Source: Prostheceraeus crozeri
Taxonomy: Eukaryota > Platyhelminthes > Polycladida > Euryleptidae
Length of the DNA: 64,000 nucleotides
Assembly (NCBI GenBank): GCA_907163375.1
Contig: CAJQUW010007745.1
Location: 62,001 to 126,000, forward strand
Direction: 5' to 3'
Below the pieces are notes generated by a model. It did not search any database. It saw only the letters and a program-made list of their open reading frames with translations, and had not been told where the DNA came from. The position numbers were made by a program, and so were the translations under genes. Positions 23,152-33,889 of the stretch are shown one piece after another (the first letter of the stretch is position 1; each line of letters begins with the position of its first letter).

Positions 23152-25870
23152 CCCGTTAAACGCCGAAGGTACCTTTACCAACGAATTTTTTGCTTGGGCT
23201 ATCTAGGGGTCAAGAATCATCATGTACTATACACGTCTATTGATCGTGAGTATAACTTGAAAATCTAGTGTTCGTATTTACGAACATTGGCGTAATAATA
23301 TTTTTGAAAATATAAGGATAAGTTCACATTATGAAAGTAATCACTAATATTGCAAACACTATGAATGCAAACACTAACACCAAAACAATCAAGTGTTTTA
23401 ACGAACACCTATTTTAGGCATTCATAATATGATGACAAAGTTTATAATATCAGTATGAAAACAGCTTTATAGCTATTGCAAAATTGAAAGAAAAATGCTT
23501 GACATTAGTGGTTTTCGTGGAATATAAAAAAGTACTTTTGATGTAGCTGTAATGATGTAATGTGTTGATGTTCTGCATTCTCTGCAACGGTCTTCCCGAG
23601 GTGCTTTGTTGCACACATCCTCAGCACCATCAAAACGAACATCAGCTATAACATCACCCTGTGGTCCACGTCTTGTTGGTGCGAGTTCCTATTTCAAAAG
23701 AGAAGGACAAATGTGTCTCATAAAATCCAGCTGGGTAGGTTTTCCACCAAATTCTCTATGAATACGCCAGCTAGCAATCACAAAAGTGCTCAGCAGACAA
23801 TGTGCAAAGAATGGAAAGTACACTGTAAATCGCTGGATACCAAAATTACATACAATTTGAAACTAACATCTGATACGAGATTCTGGTATGTCTACAGAGA
23901 TCTGGTATGTTTTTCATACCACATGTCACTTACTTTAGTATGTGATTGGTATGTAGCGATGCGAACTATTCCATCTGTGATTGGCTGTTTTTGGCTGTTT
24001 TACACTGAAATACGATTTGCTGGTATGTTTTATATACGATACCCGATGGAAATTCATCCTTATTCGTATGCATCTGGTATCCATTTGGTATGTGCAGCTT
24101 TAAGTTACATAGCACGAAATGTATGTATTACATACTACTGTCAAAAAACTTTTTTCGATAATACAAGTGGTGAATATTTTTTGTTTGATAGAGTGATATT
24201 TGAGTACATTAGATGTATTGTGAATTTTATGCTCCACGAGACTGTCGTCGATGCTACTTGGTTGGCTAGTAACATTGACAGGACGTTTATTTAACTCTAC
24301 TTTATGACCCAAGTTGATAAACATCATTTCATTCAAACGCTATCTTTAGTGAAATCATGTTGACTTATATATCTCAAACATGACTATTTTTGCGTTCATG
24401 AATTACAATGTGTTTTTATTTCGGATTGATAATATGCTTAATTTCAAAATTACATAAGGTATAGTTGTTGATGGTTGAATACTTATTTTCATTATTTATG
24501 AAATGCCTTAGACTTACGTGCATTAAAATCGATTTCAGTATTGTAAGCTTGACTATTGAATGTCATTATCTCACTACTCACAAAACAGTGACAACATTAG
24601 TGTAATCCTTATTGACAAAAGGCCTGAAATCAACATTCTTTGGACATGATTTATGCTTTCTTTTAACATTGTACTAGTATGGCTTTAGTATGTAAAGCAT
24701 GCCACATTTGAAATAACATACGAAAATATACCAAGAGAATACAGAAATATACCAAAAAAATATTTTGGTATGCATCCTTCGTATGTGATTGGTATTGAGC
24801 GATTTACAGTATACCATTTCTTGCCACGAATGACTGGTCGATAGTTGCTCAAAGCTCTGTCAACGAGGTCAACACCTACCTCCTATGTATTTGCTATAAT
24901 TGAAGGCAACATTAGGTTGGCCCAAAACAACTTGTTTTTTCTTGGCCTGTGAAAACCGTCGGCAGTTATGAAGTGGATTCACGGAGTCATAGTTAGTGGC
25001 TACGGTGACCGGCTTGTTGTGATTCCATTTTATAAGGAGGATATCTTCATTGGAAACTCTATAATCAAATATGTACCCCTCCCTTATTTCTTTATTTCAG
25101 AACTTTCCATCAAGGGACACTTGGCTGTGCGATTCTCACGAATAGTTCCCGTTGCTCGAATTCCGTGTTCTTCTAGGGACTTGAGAAACAGTTATGATGT
25201 CAAGAAGTTATCAAATGCTACGTCATGTTTGGACACATCCTGAATATTGCCAAGTAATTTCAGCACAACGCACTCCCCGAGAGTTGCCTCTGATGGAAAA
25301 GTTTTCTTCCCAGTGTAAACATCAGTGCAATATGGATGACAACTGCTTGATGCAAGTGACGATAATTTATACCCAAATTTCACTGGTTTATTGTGCATAC
25401 ATGTAGATTGTTTTGCTGAGTGCTTTCCTGTAAACCGCAATATCTACTCTTCGATCGACAGATTGTTTTGTGAATATACCAAACTGTTTAAGTCTCGAGA
25501 TTGTAGCATGGTCTGATTTTAGCAATGCTCTGATTTTAGCCATTTTGTCATCCATGCAAAATGAATGAATTTTTTTGATCTCTCGAAATCTTTTGCGGCT
25601 CATACTGTTTGCCACTAAATCTACCCGAAGATATCGTCTTGTGACCAGCACATTTCTTATTGGGATAAGGTGTGGTATCCAGAAAGCAATATGATACCAG
25701 TTAGTTTCAGCACATCATTTGAAGTAAAAAGAAATTGTAATTTATTTCTTTGTTGCGCATACAACTTGCTCTGTGGAACAATCAAATCTAAGAGCTCATC
25801 ATCCAAATAATACCGAAAATTTCAAATGGACTAAAGTCTCCTACTACAGTCTCCTAAGATAGCAGGGTCA
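23152..25870 (-). pseudogene. Second piggyBac transposase, decayed, split by a MITE
   Basis: Minus-strand blocks in order: SPFEIFRYYLDDELLDL (about 25840), FTSNDVLKLTG and LLSGY, MSRKRFREIKK (25590), FTGKHSAKQ...KPVKFGYK, VVLKLLG...VAFDNFLTS (25200), then GIRATGTIRENRTAKCPL. After a 991-bp insertion the C-terminal part resumes (about 23820 down to 23570) with FPFFAHCLLSTFVIASWR and a closing C..RC..C zinc-binding end. Multiple stops and frame changes show it is dead. The TTAA and CCCGTTAAACGCC at 23148-23164 may be its 3' end; the opposite end was not located. It is divergent from the piggyBac at 8393-11008 and represents a separate family. Confidence 0.85.
23821..24811 (+). mobile_element. 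1-kb MITE, complete copy nested in piggyBac
   Basis: Ends are inverted (CACTGTAAATCGCT on the left, AGCGATTTACAGT on the right, allowing one terminal mismatch) and TA is duplicated on both sides (23819-23820 and 24812-24813). Removing it and one TA rejoins the piggyBac reading frame across a KKWYFP-type block, which proves the boundaries. TA targeting suggests mobilisation by a Tc1/mariner-type enzyme. Both ends are packed with GGTATGT/ACATACC motifs. A long frame across it (23713-24294) has no domain I recognise. Confidence 0.9.
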
Positions 25871-25899
25871 ATAGCCATTAAAAAATATTGTACACAAAG

Positions 25900-28895
25900 C
25901 TAGTTAGAAAACAACATTTTATTTAAGTATGCCTCAAAATGATGCTACACATACTTTGTCCATACAAGAAAATCCAACTATCAATTTAAGTGAAGCATTG
26001 TGCATTACGCCAATGTTAGTAAAAACCAGCAACTATGAATATCAGTAAAAATACATCTCAAACGCAAAGTTATCTTTCTATAATTACATGTATGACAAAT
26101 ATTTTGCCTATGAACAGTATATAAATAACGAAAAGCAACTCACTTTTGTAATTGAAATGCAGATAGCAACGGATTGAAAAAGTGTATTCAAGAACAAGTA
26201 AAATGGATTTATATTATTTTAAATGGATGCGAATAAAAAACAGACGAATAATTGTAATCTTGCAATTATAAGAAGCGTTTAGTAATCCAACTAGTACATC
26301 TGCAGGCAAAATATCTGTTCATTATATTTCGCTATTAGCTATTCAGCTGACACTCTGCGGCTGTGCATCATTTAGGTCTTTATTAGGTTGAGCAGTTGAT
26401 GTAATTTTTACACAAGACTTTTGGAGCGAGAACAAAAGAATTGTTGTCCAGCAGAAATTTTGAAACGAATTTGTGATGCAAAATATAATGCAACTCTAGA
26501 GCATTGTGTCATTGAATAGTTGAGGTTTTGCTGTGCTATAATGATTTTATAAGACATTGATGCATGAATAACACGCGGGAGAGAATATTCGTGCCACTAA
26601 AGGCCTATCTGACAGACAGAGATCACGTCACTTCAAATTATTGAAATGTTTATCAGATCTGTAAGCATTTCTTAGCAAGAAAGCATTCATTTACTAATAC
26701 TTGAAGCTTTTGTGGCGATCGATGATCCCTGCTGTTTGATCGTAAATAAATTCAAATATCAGGAAAGAATGAGTCATCAGATGGTTATGAGAGCATTCTG
26801 TGGCGCATGTTTTGTCAATATGAAGCAATCACATTTCTCCATTTGCGCCTGTGAAACATTCCTTTTTCACAAAGCTATCTTTACTGAATGAATTGCGTCA
26901 CGTGGACACTTACAACTTGCCACACGGATACAGGTGTGTCACAGTCCACATAAATAACTGTAATCCATTGAGTTATTGTGGCAATATCAACTGCCTATTG
27001 TCAGTCTTATTTTCCGGCAGCTGTAGCTAATCAATGCAGTAAGAGATGGTATACATTTTTGCAACTCTTTATGTTGTTTGTATTCATGCACAGTAAAACA
27101 AGTGCTTTGTTTTGTTTGTAATAGATCTGCTAATGTAATAGTATAGCTATGTAATTAATCTAAGATGATGGAGCAAAGATCCCAAAACAGGGTGAGACAA
27201 TGAGAGGCCAATACATTGTTGAGACACCAGTGTGCCTGGCTGCTAATGGTTTAACCCCCTTTATTTTACTAAATTGCTAGACTTTCTTCAAATGCACCCC
27301 ATTTCGTGTCTGGACGTCGTGTCGAGTTTTCTACGATGGAGGATAAATATTTCACCCATTTGTGAACTCCTGCATGAAATCATTCTCAAGAAAAAGGTTT
27401 CTCATTTATAGGTTTGGTTGTTCTTCAACTCGTCGAATTCCTCCTTGTGGCAAAATGTTCGTATTTGTCTGCATCATGTTATTGCCATGTTTCCTCAGGC
27501 TTGCAGAGGTCCTCCTAATCGTTCAATCAATTGGTCGCCCTGCTGGCCCCGCTATGTGATTGGGGTTGGAGGTAAGGTGCCAAACTTTGCTGTATGCAGC
27601 CACATGGTTCCTCCCTGATGTTTCCTTGTATAGTTATAAAAAACTTAAGTTTCTTCAATTATGTGTACTTCTTCATACAATTTCTGCTCAACATTTCTTC
27701 ATACTTTTGCCGCGTCCTCGTCATTTGTTTAAAATCTCAAAAGTAAAGTAAAGACAAAAAAACAATTTTTCAAAACACCTGTCTTCTAAAGATTTTAAAT
27801 AGGCTAGCTTTTATACTATCATGTATCTAACATGATAGTATAAAGGACGGGCCTATAAATCTCTGTTATAAGCAGCATCAATATTCAACGCATTTATTCG
27901 CACTGAAGTTTTGATGATCTAATTTCTTCGAGGATTTTCCATCAGGACATTAGTTTAAGCCTGCACACCCCTTTTCTAAAAGTTTCGCAATTTCTGGGCG
28001 TGCCGTCTTTTAATGTTGTCCGGGTTTACCGTGTTTGGCCGGGATCACTGACAATAACTTTGTTTCACAATTTCATGCATTGTCCAGTGTCTGTAGATAT
28101 ATAAATAATTAAATCTACTTGCTGATCATCATTTAATGTTAGATCAAATGATCAGAGTCTTCCACAAATCTACATGAGAAAGTGGAATCAAATGCATATA
28201 CTTTCCTGCAATATATTACAATTGCAGAGAATTCGGCTTTTTGATTCAGTCGTTGTTTTTTTCATCAACTTCAAGAACATTGACAGACCAACATTCAGAA
28301 ACTGCTATCAATACGTTGCCAACTAGTCGTACTTTATAGAATAAGAATGATCAAATTGCGATTATTATGAGGATCAGTTCACATCACTGATATCGACATA
28401 ATCATAAACTAAGTCAAGGCTGTACACCTTCACATTCCATATCCATCTTAGAAATCGGATGTTTATTTTCTTGGAAGCTGCAAATATTTAGAATTTGGAA
28501 AGTTCAACAGATTCCGTGAACATTACACAGTTATTTCACGATTTTAGCCATTGGGTCACCGTAAATATAGCAAAGAAATAGTTCAGAATTAAATAGAATT
28601 AGTACAGTCCGCCTCTCTGTGGTCATCCAACTTGAAAAGTGATGACCTGCGTGTCCTTCGCCATCCAGATATTGGCTTTGGGAACTGCCCTTAAGAGCTA
28701 GAACTTGGTCTCTGACATTGTGTGTTTGGCACACGAATGTACAACCATATTTTGAAGCATGAACCATTTATTGTCCTCTGACGTTAAGGTTGCATAAAAT
28801 TAATGTACATGAGATAAAATGTCTTCTTTCAGGAATAGCCGCATGGTTCAACAATGCACATGAAGTTAAATTTATTTTATAGTTTTAATTATCTC
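25900..28895. other. Non-coding stretch
   Basis: About 3 kb without a supported gene. ATTACGCCAATGTT at about 26006 mirrors AACATTGGCGTAAT at about 23283 and may be a subterminal piggyBac repeat, so the element may extend to at least 26020. A 15-bp-arm hairpin lies at 27810-27844. Frames near 27362-27751 and 28531-28767 are unrecognised. Confidence 0.35.
27810..27844. repeat. Short perfect hairpin (15-bp arms)
   Basis: TTTATACTATCATGT, a 5-nt loop and the exact complement ACATGATAGTATAAA. Confidence 0.9.
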
Positions 28896-28899
28896 TCTC

Positions 28900-29910
28900 C
28901 ACTGTAAATCGCTCAATACCAATCACACACGAAGGATGATTACCAAAGTATTTCTTTGGTATATTTCTGCATCTATTTGTATGCTTTTCGTGTATTATTT
29001 CAAGTGTGGCATGCTTTACATACGAAAGTCATACCAGCACAATGTTAAGGGAAAGCATCAACGATGTCTAGAAAATGTTGATTTAATGCCCTTTGTCAAT
29101 AAAGATCACTGTAATGTTGCATAGCATTTACTTCTGTTTTGTAAGTAGTGTGATAACATTCAAGAGTCAAACTTACAACAATTAATTCGATTTTAATGCA
29201 TGTAAGTCTAATAATCAATAAGTATTCAACCATCAACAATTATGCATTATGCAATTTTGAAATGAAGCATATTATAAAACCGAAATAAAAACATGTTATG
29301 ATCCATGAACGCAAAAATAGTTATGCTTGAGATATGTAAGTCAACATGGTTGCACGAAAGATATCGTTTGAATGAATTGACGTTAATCAACTTGTAAACC
29401 TGTATTTTTGGTGTCAATCAACTTGCTTCGTAAAGTAGAGCTAACCAAGCGTCCTGTAAATGTTACTAGGGAAGTTGCAACGACGACATATTCGTACAAC
29501 AAAAAATTCACAAGAAGTCTAATCTAGTTTAATACCACACCATCAAAAAGAACTATTCACGGTATCATTGAAGAAAGTAGTATGTATTTGACAGTAGTAT
29601 GTAATTTATGTAATTTTTTGATATATGACTTAAAGCTACATGCGCGAGACGTCGAATGAAGACGAATTTGCATCGGATGTCGTATATAAAACATACCAAC
29701 AACTCGGATTTCAGTGTAAAACAGCCAATGACAGATAGAATAGTCCGAATCGCTACATACCAATCACATACGAAAGTATGTGAGATTTCGTATGAAAAAC
29801 ATACCAAATCTCTGTAAACATACGAGAATCTCGCATCAGATGTTAGTTTCAAATTGTATGTGAATTTGGTATATGTTTGTATGCAATTTTGTATCCAGTC
29901 ATTTACAGTG
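28900..29910 (-). mobile_element. 1-kb MITE family, complete copy 3
   Basis: Starts CACTGTAAATCGCTCAATACC and ends CATTTACAGTG. It is collinear throughout with the reverse complement of 23821-24811, including the ATATGTAAGTCAACATG middle and the TTGAAACTAACATCTGAT end. A TA duplication is not evident here. Several small indels distinguish it from copy 2. Confidence 0.85.
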
Positions 29911-30313
29911 TACTGTCTATATTGAGATGCATTTATAATACTCTTAGTTGACGTCATGACTGAATGTATGAAATCGCTAATCAGGAAGAGGTCAGGGATA
30001 TATTCAACTTTCCTCTATTTCGCAAAATATTTCGCCTATCAATGCTTAGAGCAGAAGAATGTCTATTCCGATATTTTTTTTTTTTTTGAAAAATCAGCAG
30101 GGGATTCACCAATCTCGGTGCGCATTATTACCAACTGCTCCAAGCGGAATGGCAAATTGTTTGTTTGGAAGAGGCCCTGACTCGCCATTTTTAGAATTAT
30201 AGTTGGAAGGAGTCAGGAGTATTTTATGATGTTACATTAATTAGTTTTAAATGCTTGTACAAAATTTTTCGACTGCTATCCGGCAATCATCTTCAGGTAC
30301 AAAAGAATCTATT

Positions 30314-30412
30314 CCCGGTGAAAAAAACTGTCGGGATCAGTCGGTCAATTGTCGGTAAATTGCCGGCCCGACAATTTACCGACAGATCCCGACAGCTTTT
30401 TTTTTCACCGGG
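30314..30412. repeat. 99-bp hairpin repeat
   Basis: CCCGGTGAAAAAAACTGTCGG on the left is mirrored by CCGACAGC(T)nCACCGGG on the right, and the inner parts (GTCGGTAAATTG / CAATTTACCGAC) also pair, giving arms of about 45 bp. It is a small foldback insertion in the Penelope tail. Confidence 0.85.
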
Positions 30413-30471
30413 TTGATGTTAATAGGAGCTTCGATGATTCATTTGAAAATGATATTTTCAATGAGGACATA

Positions 30472-30690
30472 CACTGTAAACTGTCACCTCCTAAAATCGA
30501 AGAAATCTGCATCCTAAAGCGCGACACACTAGAATTTTAGGAGGTTGCGTGAAATAGAATGCTGACATACTAAAGAGAACAATAACACTAGTGCGCTAGC
30601 CTCCTAAAACGCTTTGCTTTAGGATTTTTTTATTAGTTACGAATAGTGTCTCGCTTCAGTGTGTGATTTAGGAGGTGCTGGTTTAGAGTG
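30472..30690. mobile_element. 219-bp MITE with TA duplication
   Basis: Inverted ends CACTGTAAACTGTCACCTCC (left) and, on the other strand, CACTCTAAACCAGCACCTCC (right), flanked by TA at 30470-30471 and 30691-30692. Internally CCTCCTAAA and its complement recur. No protein. It is probably a Tc1/mariner-type miniature element. Confidence 0.8.
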
Positions 30691-30760
30691 TATGGTATAA
30701 TACAATGTAATGTAGATATGAACAGGTTGTATTGGATTACATATCATTACTAGTAGCAAA

Positions 30761-30825
30761 AGTGTACATCATTCTGTGACAGTCTCATTTTCGGCCTCGT
30801 TCCCTGCAGAAACTCGTTTTGACTG
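30761..30825 (+). repeat. Stray 76-bp-satellite monomer (65 bp)
   Basis: Appears identical over 65 bp to 31892-31956, the first right-arm monomer of the foldback element, including the private variants CTGTGACAGTC and CTCGTTTTGACTG. It sits alone in the Penelope tail about 415 bp from the element's left end. Confidence 0.85.
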
Positions 30826-31312
30826 AGAATTGACCTGACATGAAAGATGATGAATGATGAACTATGTTAGTAGAGCAGGCTAGAAAAGGTGGTTAGTAAA
30901 AGAGAAATTCACGATAACTGTCAAGTTCAGTTCTATTATTGATGGAAGGATTAAATCGATGTATGAAGAATGCCTCACGTAGTCGCAAATTAATGTTGTC
31001 ATCGTCGTGGGCTAGAACTAGCGATGCTGGTGTGTTCCACTTGACAATTTCGAACATGCTTGAAAATAGATGAAGTTGGAGTTGAGAAGTGCTCTTTAAA
31101 GCGGACATAGTGGTCTTATAGTACTGCCTATATAAAATTGGTTACATTTCTTGCAGCCTATTTTATATACAACATTTTTTCGATTACATTGCTTCATTCT
31201 TTTTTAGTTGTTGACGAAGAGTTTTGTTGCGTCTAGTTATAGTCCGGCAGCCAGCACGAGTTTCTGCAGGGAACGAGGCCGAAAATGAGACTTTCACAGA
31301 ATGATGTACACC

Positions 31313-31891
31313 CTATGCCTACTACGAATCGGCACGTCTGCCGAGTTCTAGTGAGTTCCTCTTCTTGTCAGACAGGATCAAAGAAAAACACGTGTAAATC
31401 CAATGGAACGCAGATTTTTTTTGACAAAAATGAAATTTTCTATGTTTTCTCTGATTAAACGAAAAGTACCAAGCCCAGAGTCATAATTTTTGGCATGGAA
31501 TGTCTTCAGGTCATTTCCTATGATGTGCGTGTGCTATTATCAATCTTCTGATTGACAATGCATGTGAGAATGTGGTTGAATGCGGATAAAGTTGCTCAAA
31601 ATGTTTGTGTTTGCCGACATTAAGAGGCTCGCCAAATCTAAATGTGGTTAGCTTTATAGACAGGGATGCATGAAAATGAAAGGAAATGACCTGAAGATAT
31701 TTTATGCCAAAAATTATGACTTTGCGCTTATTACTTTTCGTTTAATCAGAGAAAACATGCAAAATTTCATTTTAGCCAAAAAACTGCAATCTGCGTCCCA
31801 TTGGATTTACATGTGTTTTTCTTTGATCTTGTCTGACAAGAAGAGGAACTCACTAGAGCTCGGCAGACGTGCCGATTCGCAGTAGGCATAG
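31313..31891. repeat. Palindromic core of foldback copy 1
   Basis: Left CTATGCCTACTACGAATCGG and right CCGATTCGCAGTAGGCATAG are complementary with one mismatch; pairing continues for about 200 bp per arm (for example GAGTTCCTCTTCTTGTC / GACAAGAAGAGGAACTC). The short middle (about 31520-31660) is unpaired. There is no conserved open frame. Confidence 0.9.
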
Positions 31892-32724
31892 AGTGTACAT
31901 CATTCTGTGACAGTCTCATTTTCGGCCTCGTTCCCTGCAGAAACTCGTTTTGACTGCCGGACTATGAGGTGTACATCATTCTGTGAAAGTCTCACTTTCG
32001 GCCTCGTTCCCTGCAGAAACTCGTTTTGACTGCCGGACTATGAGGTGTACATCATTATGTGAAAGTCTCATTGTCGGCCTCGCTCCCTGCAGAAACTCGT
32101 TTTGACTGCCGGACTATGAGGTGTACATCATTCTGTGAAAGTCTCATTGTCGGCCTCGCTCCCTGCAGAAACTCGTGCTGGCTGCCGGACTATGAGGTGT
32201 ACATCATTCTGTGAAAGTCTCATTGTCGGCCTCGTTCCCTGCAGAAACTCGTGCTGGCTGCCGGACTATGAGGTGTACATGATTCTGTGAAAGTCTCACT
32301 TTCGGCCTCGTTCCCTGCAGAAACTCGTTCTGGCTGCCGGACTATGAGGTGTACATCATTGTGTGAAAGTCTCATTGTCGGCCTCGTTTCCTGCAGAAAC
32401 TCGTGCTGGCTGCCGGACTATGAGGTGTACATCATTGTGTGAAAGTCTCATTGTCGGCCTCGTTTCCTGCAGAAACTCGTGCTGGCTGCCGGACTATGAG
32501 GTGCACATCATTCTGTGAAAGTATCATTGTCGGCCTCGTTCCCTGCAGAAACTCGTTCTGGCTGCCGGACTATGAGGTGCACATCATTCTGTGAAAGTAT
32601 CATTGTCGGCCTCGTTCCCTGCAGAAACTCGTTCTGGCTGCCGGACTATGAGGTGTACATCATTGTGTGAAAGTCTCATTGTCGGCCTCGTTCCCTGCAG
32701 AAACTCGTTCTGGCTGCCGGACTA
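31892..32724 (+). repeat. Satellite arm, 11 x 76 bp
   Basis: Tandem monomers with the shared core GGTGTACATCATTCTGTGAAA, then CGGCCTCGTTCCCTGCAG, then GGCTGCCGGACTATG. Monomers near the core carry CTCGTTTTGACTGCC; those further out carry CTCGTTCTGGCTGCC, so variants are spatially ordered. Confidence 0.95.
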
Positions 32725-32740
32725 TTAATCGAACGTTGAG

Positions 32741-33750
32741 TTAATGTTTATGAAAAATCTGTTTTATTCGAGAATCAGTATTGTCCGTAATGTATGGAAA
32801 AGGGAAATGCAAAACATCCTTATTGACCCATTGATTGCTTTGTTTTCTCGTTTTCTTTCGTCGTTGGAGTTTCATGTTCGAAGATCTTATGACTTGCTCG
32901 TTATATCCGTTCATGCGTAATAAGTTGTCAAATTCTTCTTTGTGCTTTTTGAAAGTAAAACTTTCTGAGCATCGTTCAGAAATTCTTTTCGTCTCATTCA
33001 GTATGAAATTCATTTTCGTCTTTGTTGTATATGTGATTTTTAGAATGTACAAAAATGTTCTTATTTGCAGCTTTCTTATAGAATTCAAACTGAAAGTCAT
33101 TATATGAATTTATAGTGATTGTGAAGTCGAGAAGACTCAGAGTTTTATTATCATTATTAGGATGCTCAACTTCAAATTTTATGTCTAGATGTTGAGCATA
33201 TAGAGATTGTAAAAGATCCAGAGCCTGTTGTTCATTGTTTGCTAAGGCAAAACAATCATCTACGTATCACTTGAATAAGGACAGATGGTTGATATTTTGA
33301 AGAGCATTATTTTCGATTGTATCAATGAAAATTGAAGCCAGTAATCCAGAAAGGGAGTTACCAATCGGTAGGCCTTTGATTTGTTGGTAAATTGTACCTT
33401 GATAATGAAAAAATGTAAAAGGTCTTGTATGTTGTTCAACGATAAACCTTTGATATAGAGAATATTATTGTCTTCAAGCTTGGTAATTACGGCCGATATA
33501 GCGTCATCAATTGGAATCGAAGTATACATTGATGCGATGTCATAACTGCAGGGATAAAGTTGCTCACTTGTGGTGGTTTTATCGAATTGATTAGCTGAGG
33601 ACTTGATTCAATGTGTGATGGAATATTTTTGAGCATATGCGATGGTAAGTTTGTCAATAACCATGATAATTTCTCGGTTGCTCCTTTTATGTTTGAGACA
33701 ATGGGTCGGATTTTCAATTGGTCAGTTATCGTGAATTTCTCTTTTACTAA
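32741..33750 (-). pseudogene. Penelope-like element A, reverse transcriptase
   Basis: Minus-strand frames carry KIRPIVSNIKGATEKLSW, MYTSIPIDDAI, KGLPIGNSLSG (frame-shifted) and, at about 33250-33270, the catalytic YVDDCFA preceded by a TGA where TGG is expected. The C-terminal thumb and linker follow (frame 32741-33100: FDNLLRMNGY, then FPYITDNTDSRIKQIF) up to the foldback insertion. These elements copy themselves by target-primed reverse transcription using the GIY-YIG nuclease. Stops and frame changes show this copy is dead. The 5' part is missing; a MITE fragment abuts it at 33757. Confidence 0.88.
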
Positions 33751-33756
33751 CTTTTA

Positions 33757-33882
33757 CTATCTTTTATGCCTTCTTTTAACATTGTGCTGGTATGGCTTTA
33801 GTATGTAAAGCATACCACACTTGAAATAACATACGAAAAGCATACAAATATATACAAAGAGAATACAGAAATATACCAAAAA
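33757..33882 (+). mobile_element. 1-kb MITE family, fragment (copy 4)
   Basis: Matches 24650-24775 in the same orientation (GGCTTTAGTATGTAAAGCAT and GAATACAGAAATATACC), truncated on both sides. Confidence 0.75.
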
Positions 33883-33889
33883 AAAACTA

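Larger units (their letters stand above)
30230..31236 (-). pseudogene. Penelope-like element A, C-terminal part and 3' tail
   Basis: Minus-strand coding resumes after the foldback insertion with TRRNKTLRQQLKKNE, then a GIY-YIG region with several stops and frame changes, and ends with DDDNINLRLREAFFIHRFNP (frame 30893-31108), the usual C-terminal block of these elements. The 3' tail reaches about 30230 (minus strand: CCTGAAGATGATTGCCGGATA). Smaller insertions lie in the tail at 30314-30412, 30472-30690 and 30761-30825. Confidence 0.8.
31240..32724. mobile_element. Foldback element copy 1 (1 + 11 monomers) inside Penelope
   Basis: The element starts TAGTCCGGCAGCC and ends GGCTGCCGGACTA. Structure: one inverted monomer (31240-31312), a palindromic core (31313-31891), and 11 direct monomers of 76 bp (31892-32724). 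It is flanked by TTA on both sides (31237-31239 and 32725-32727). Removing it and one TTA rejoins the Penelope frame exactly (NVRL then TRRNK), which proves the ends. A TTA duplication is typical of PIF/Harbinger-type insertion (target TWA), but no transposase is present to confirm this. The architecture recalls Drosophila FB and sea-urchin TU foldback elements. Confidence 0.92.

Noticed and set aside
23148..23164. Fully defined end of the second piggyBac
   Set aside because: TTAA plus CCCGTTAAACGCC looks right, but the matching inverted end was not found, so it is kept only as a candidate.
23713..24294. 193-residue protein
   Set aside because: It begins in piggyBac DNA and runs into the nested MITE, so the frame is a composite without a conserved domain.
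27362..27751. Transposon coding fragment
   Set aside because: Overlapping frames in two phases suggested decay of a coding sequence, but no family motif could be recognised on either strand.
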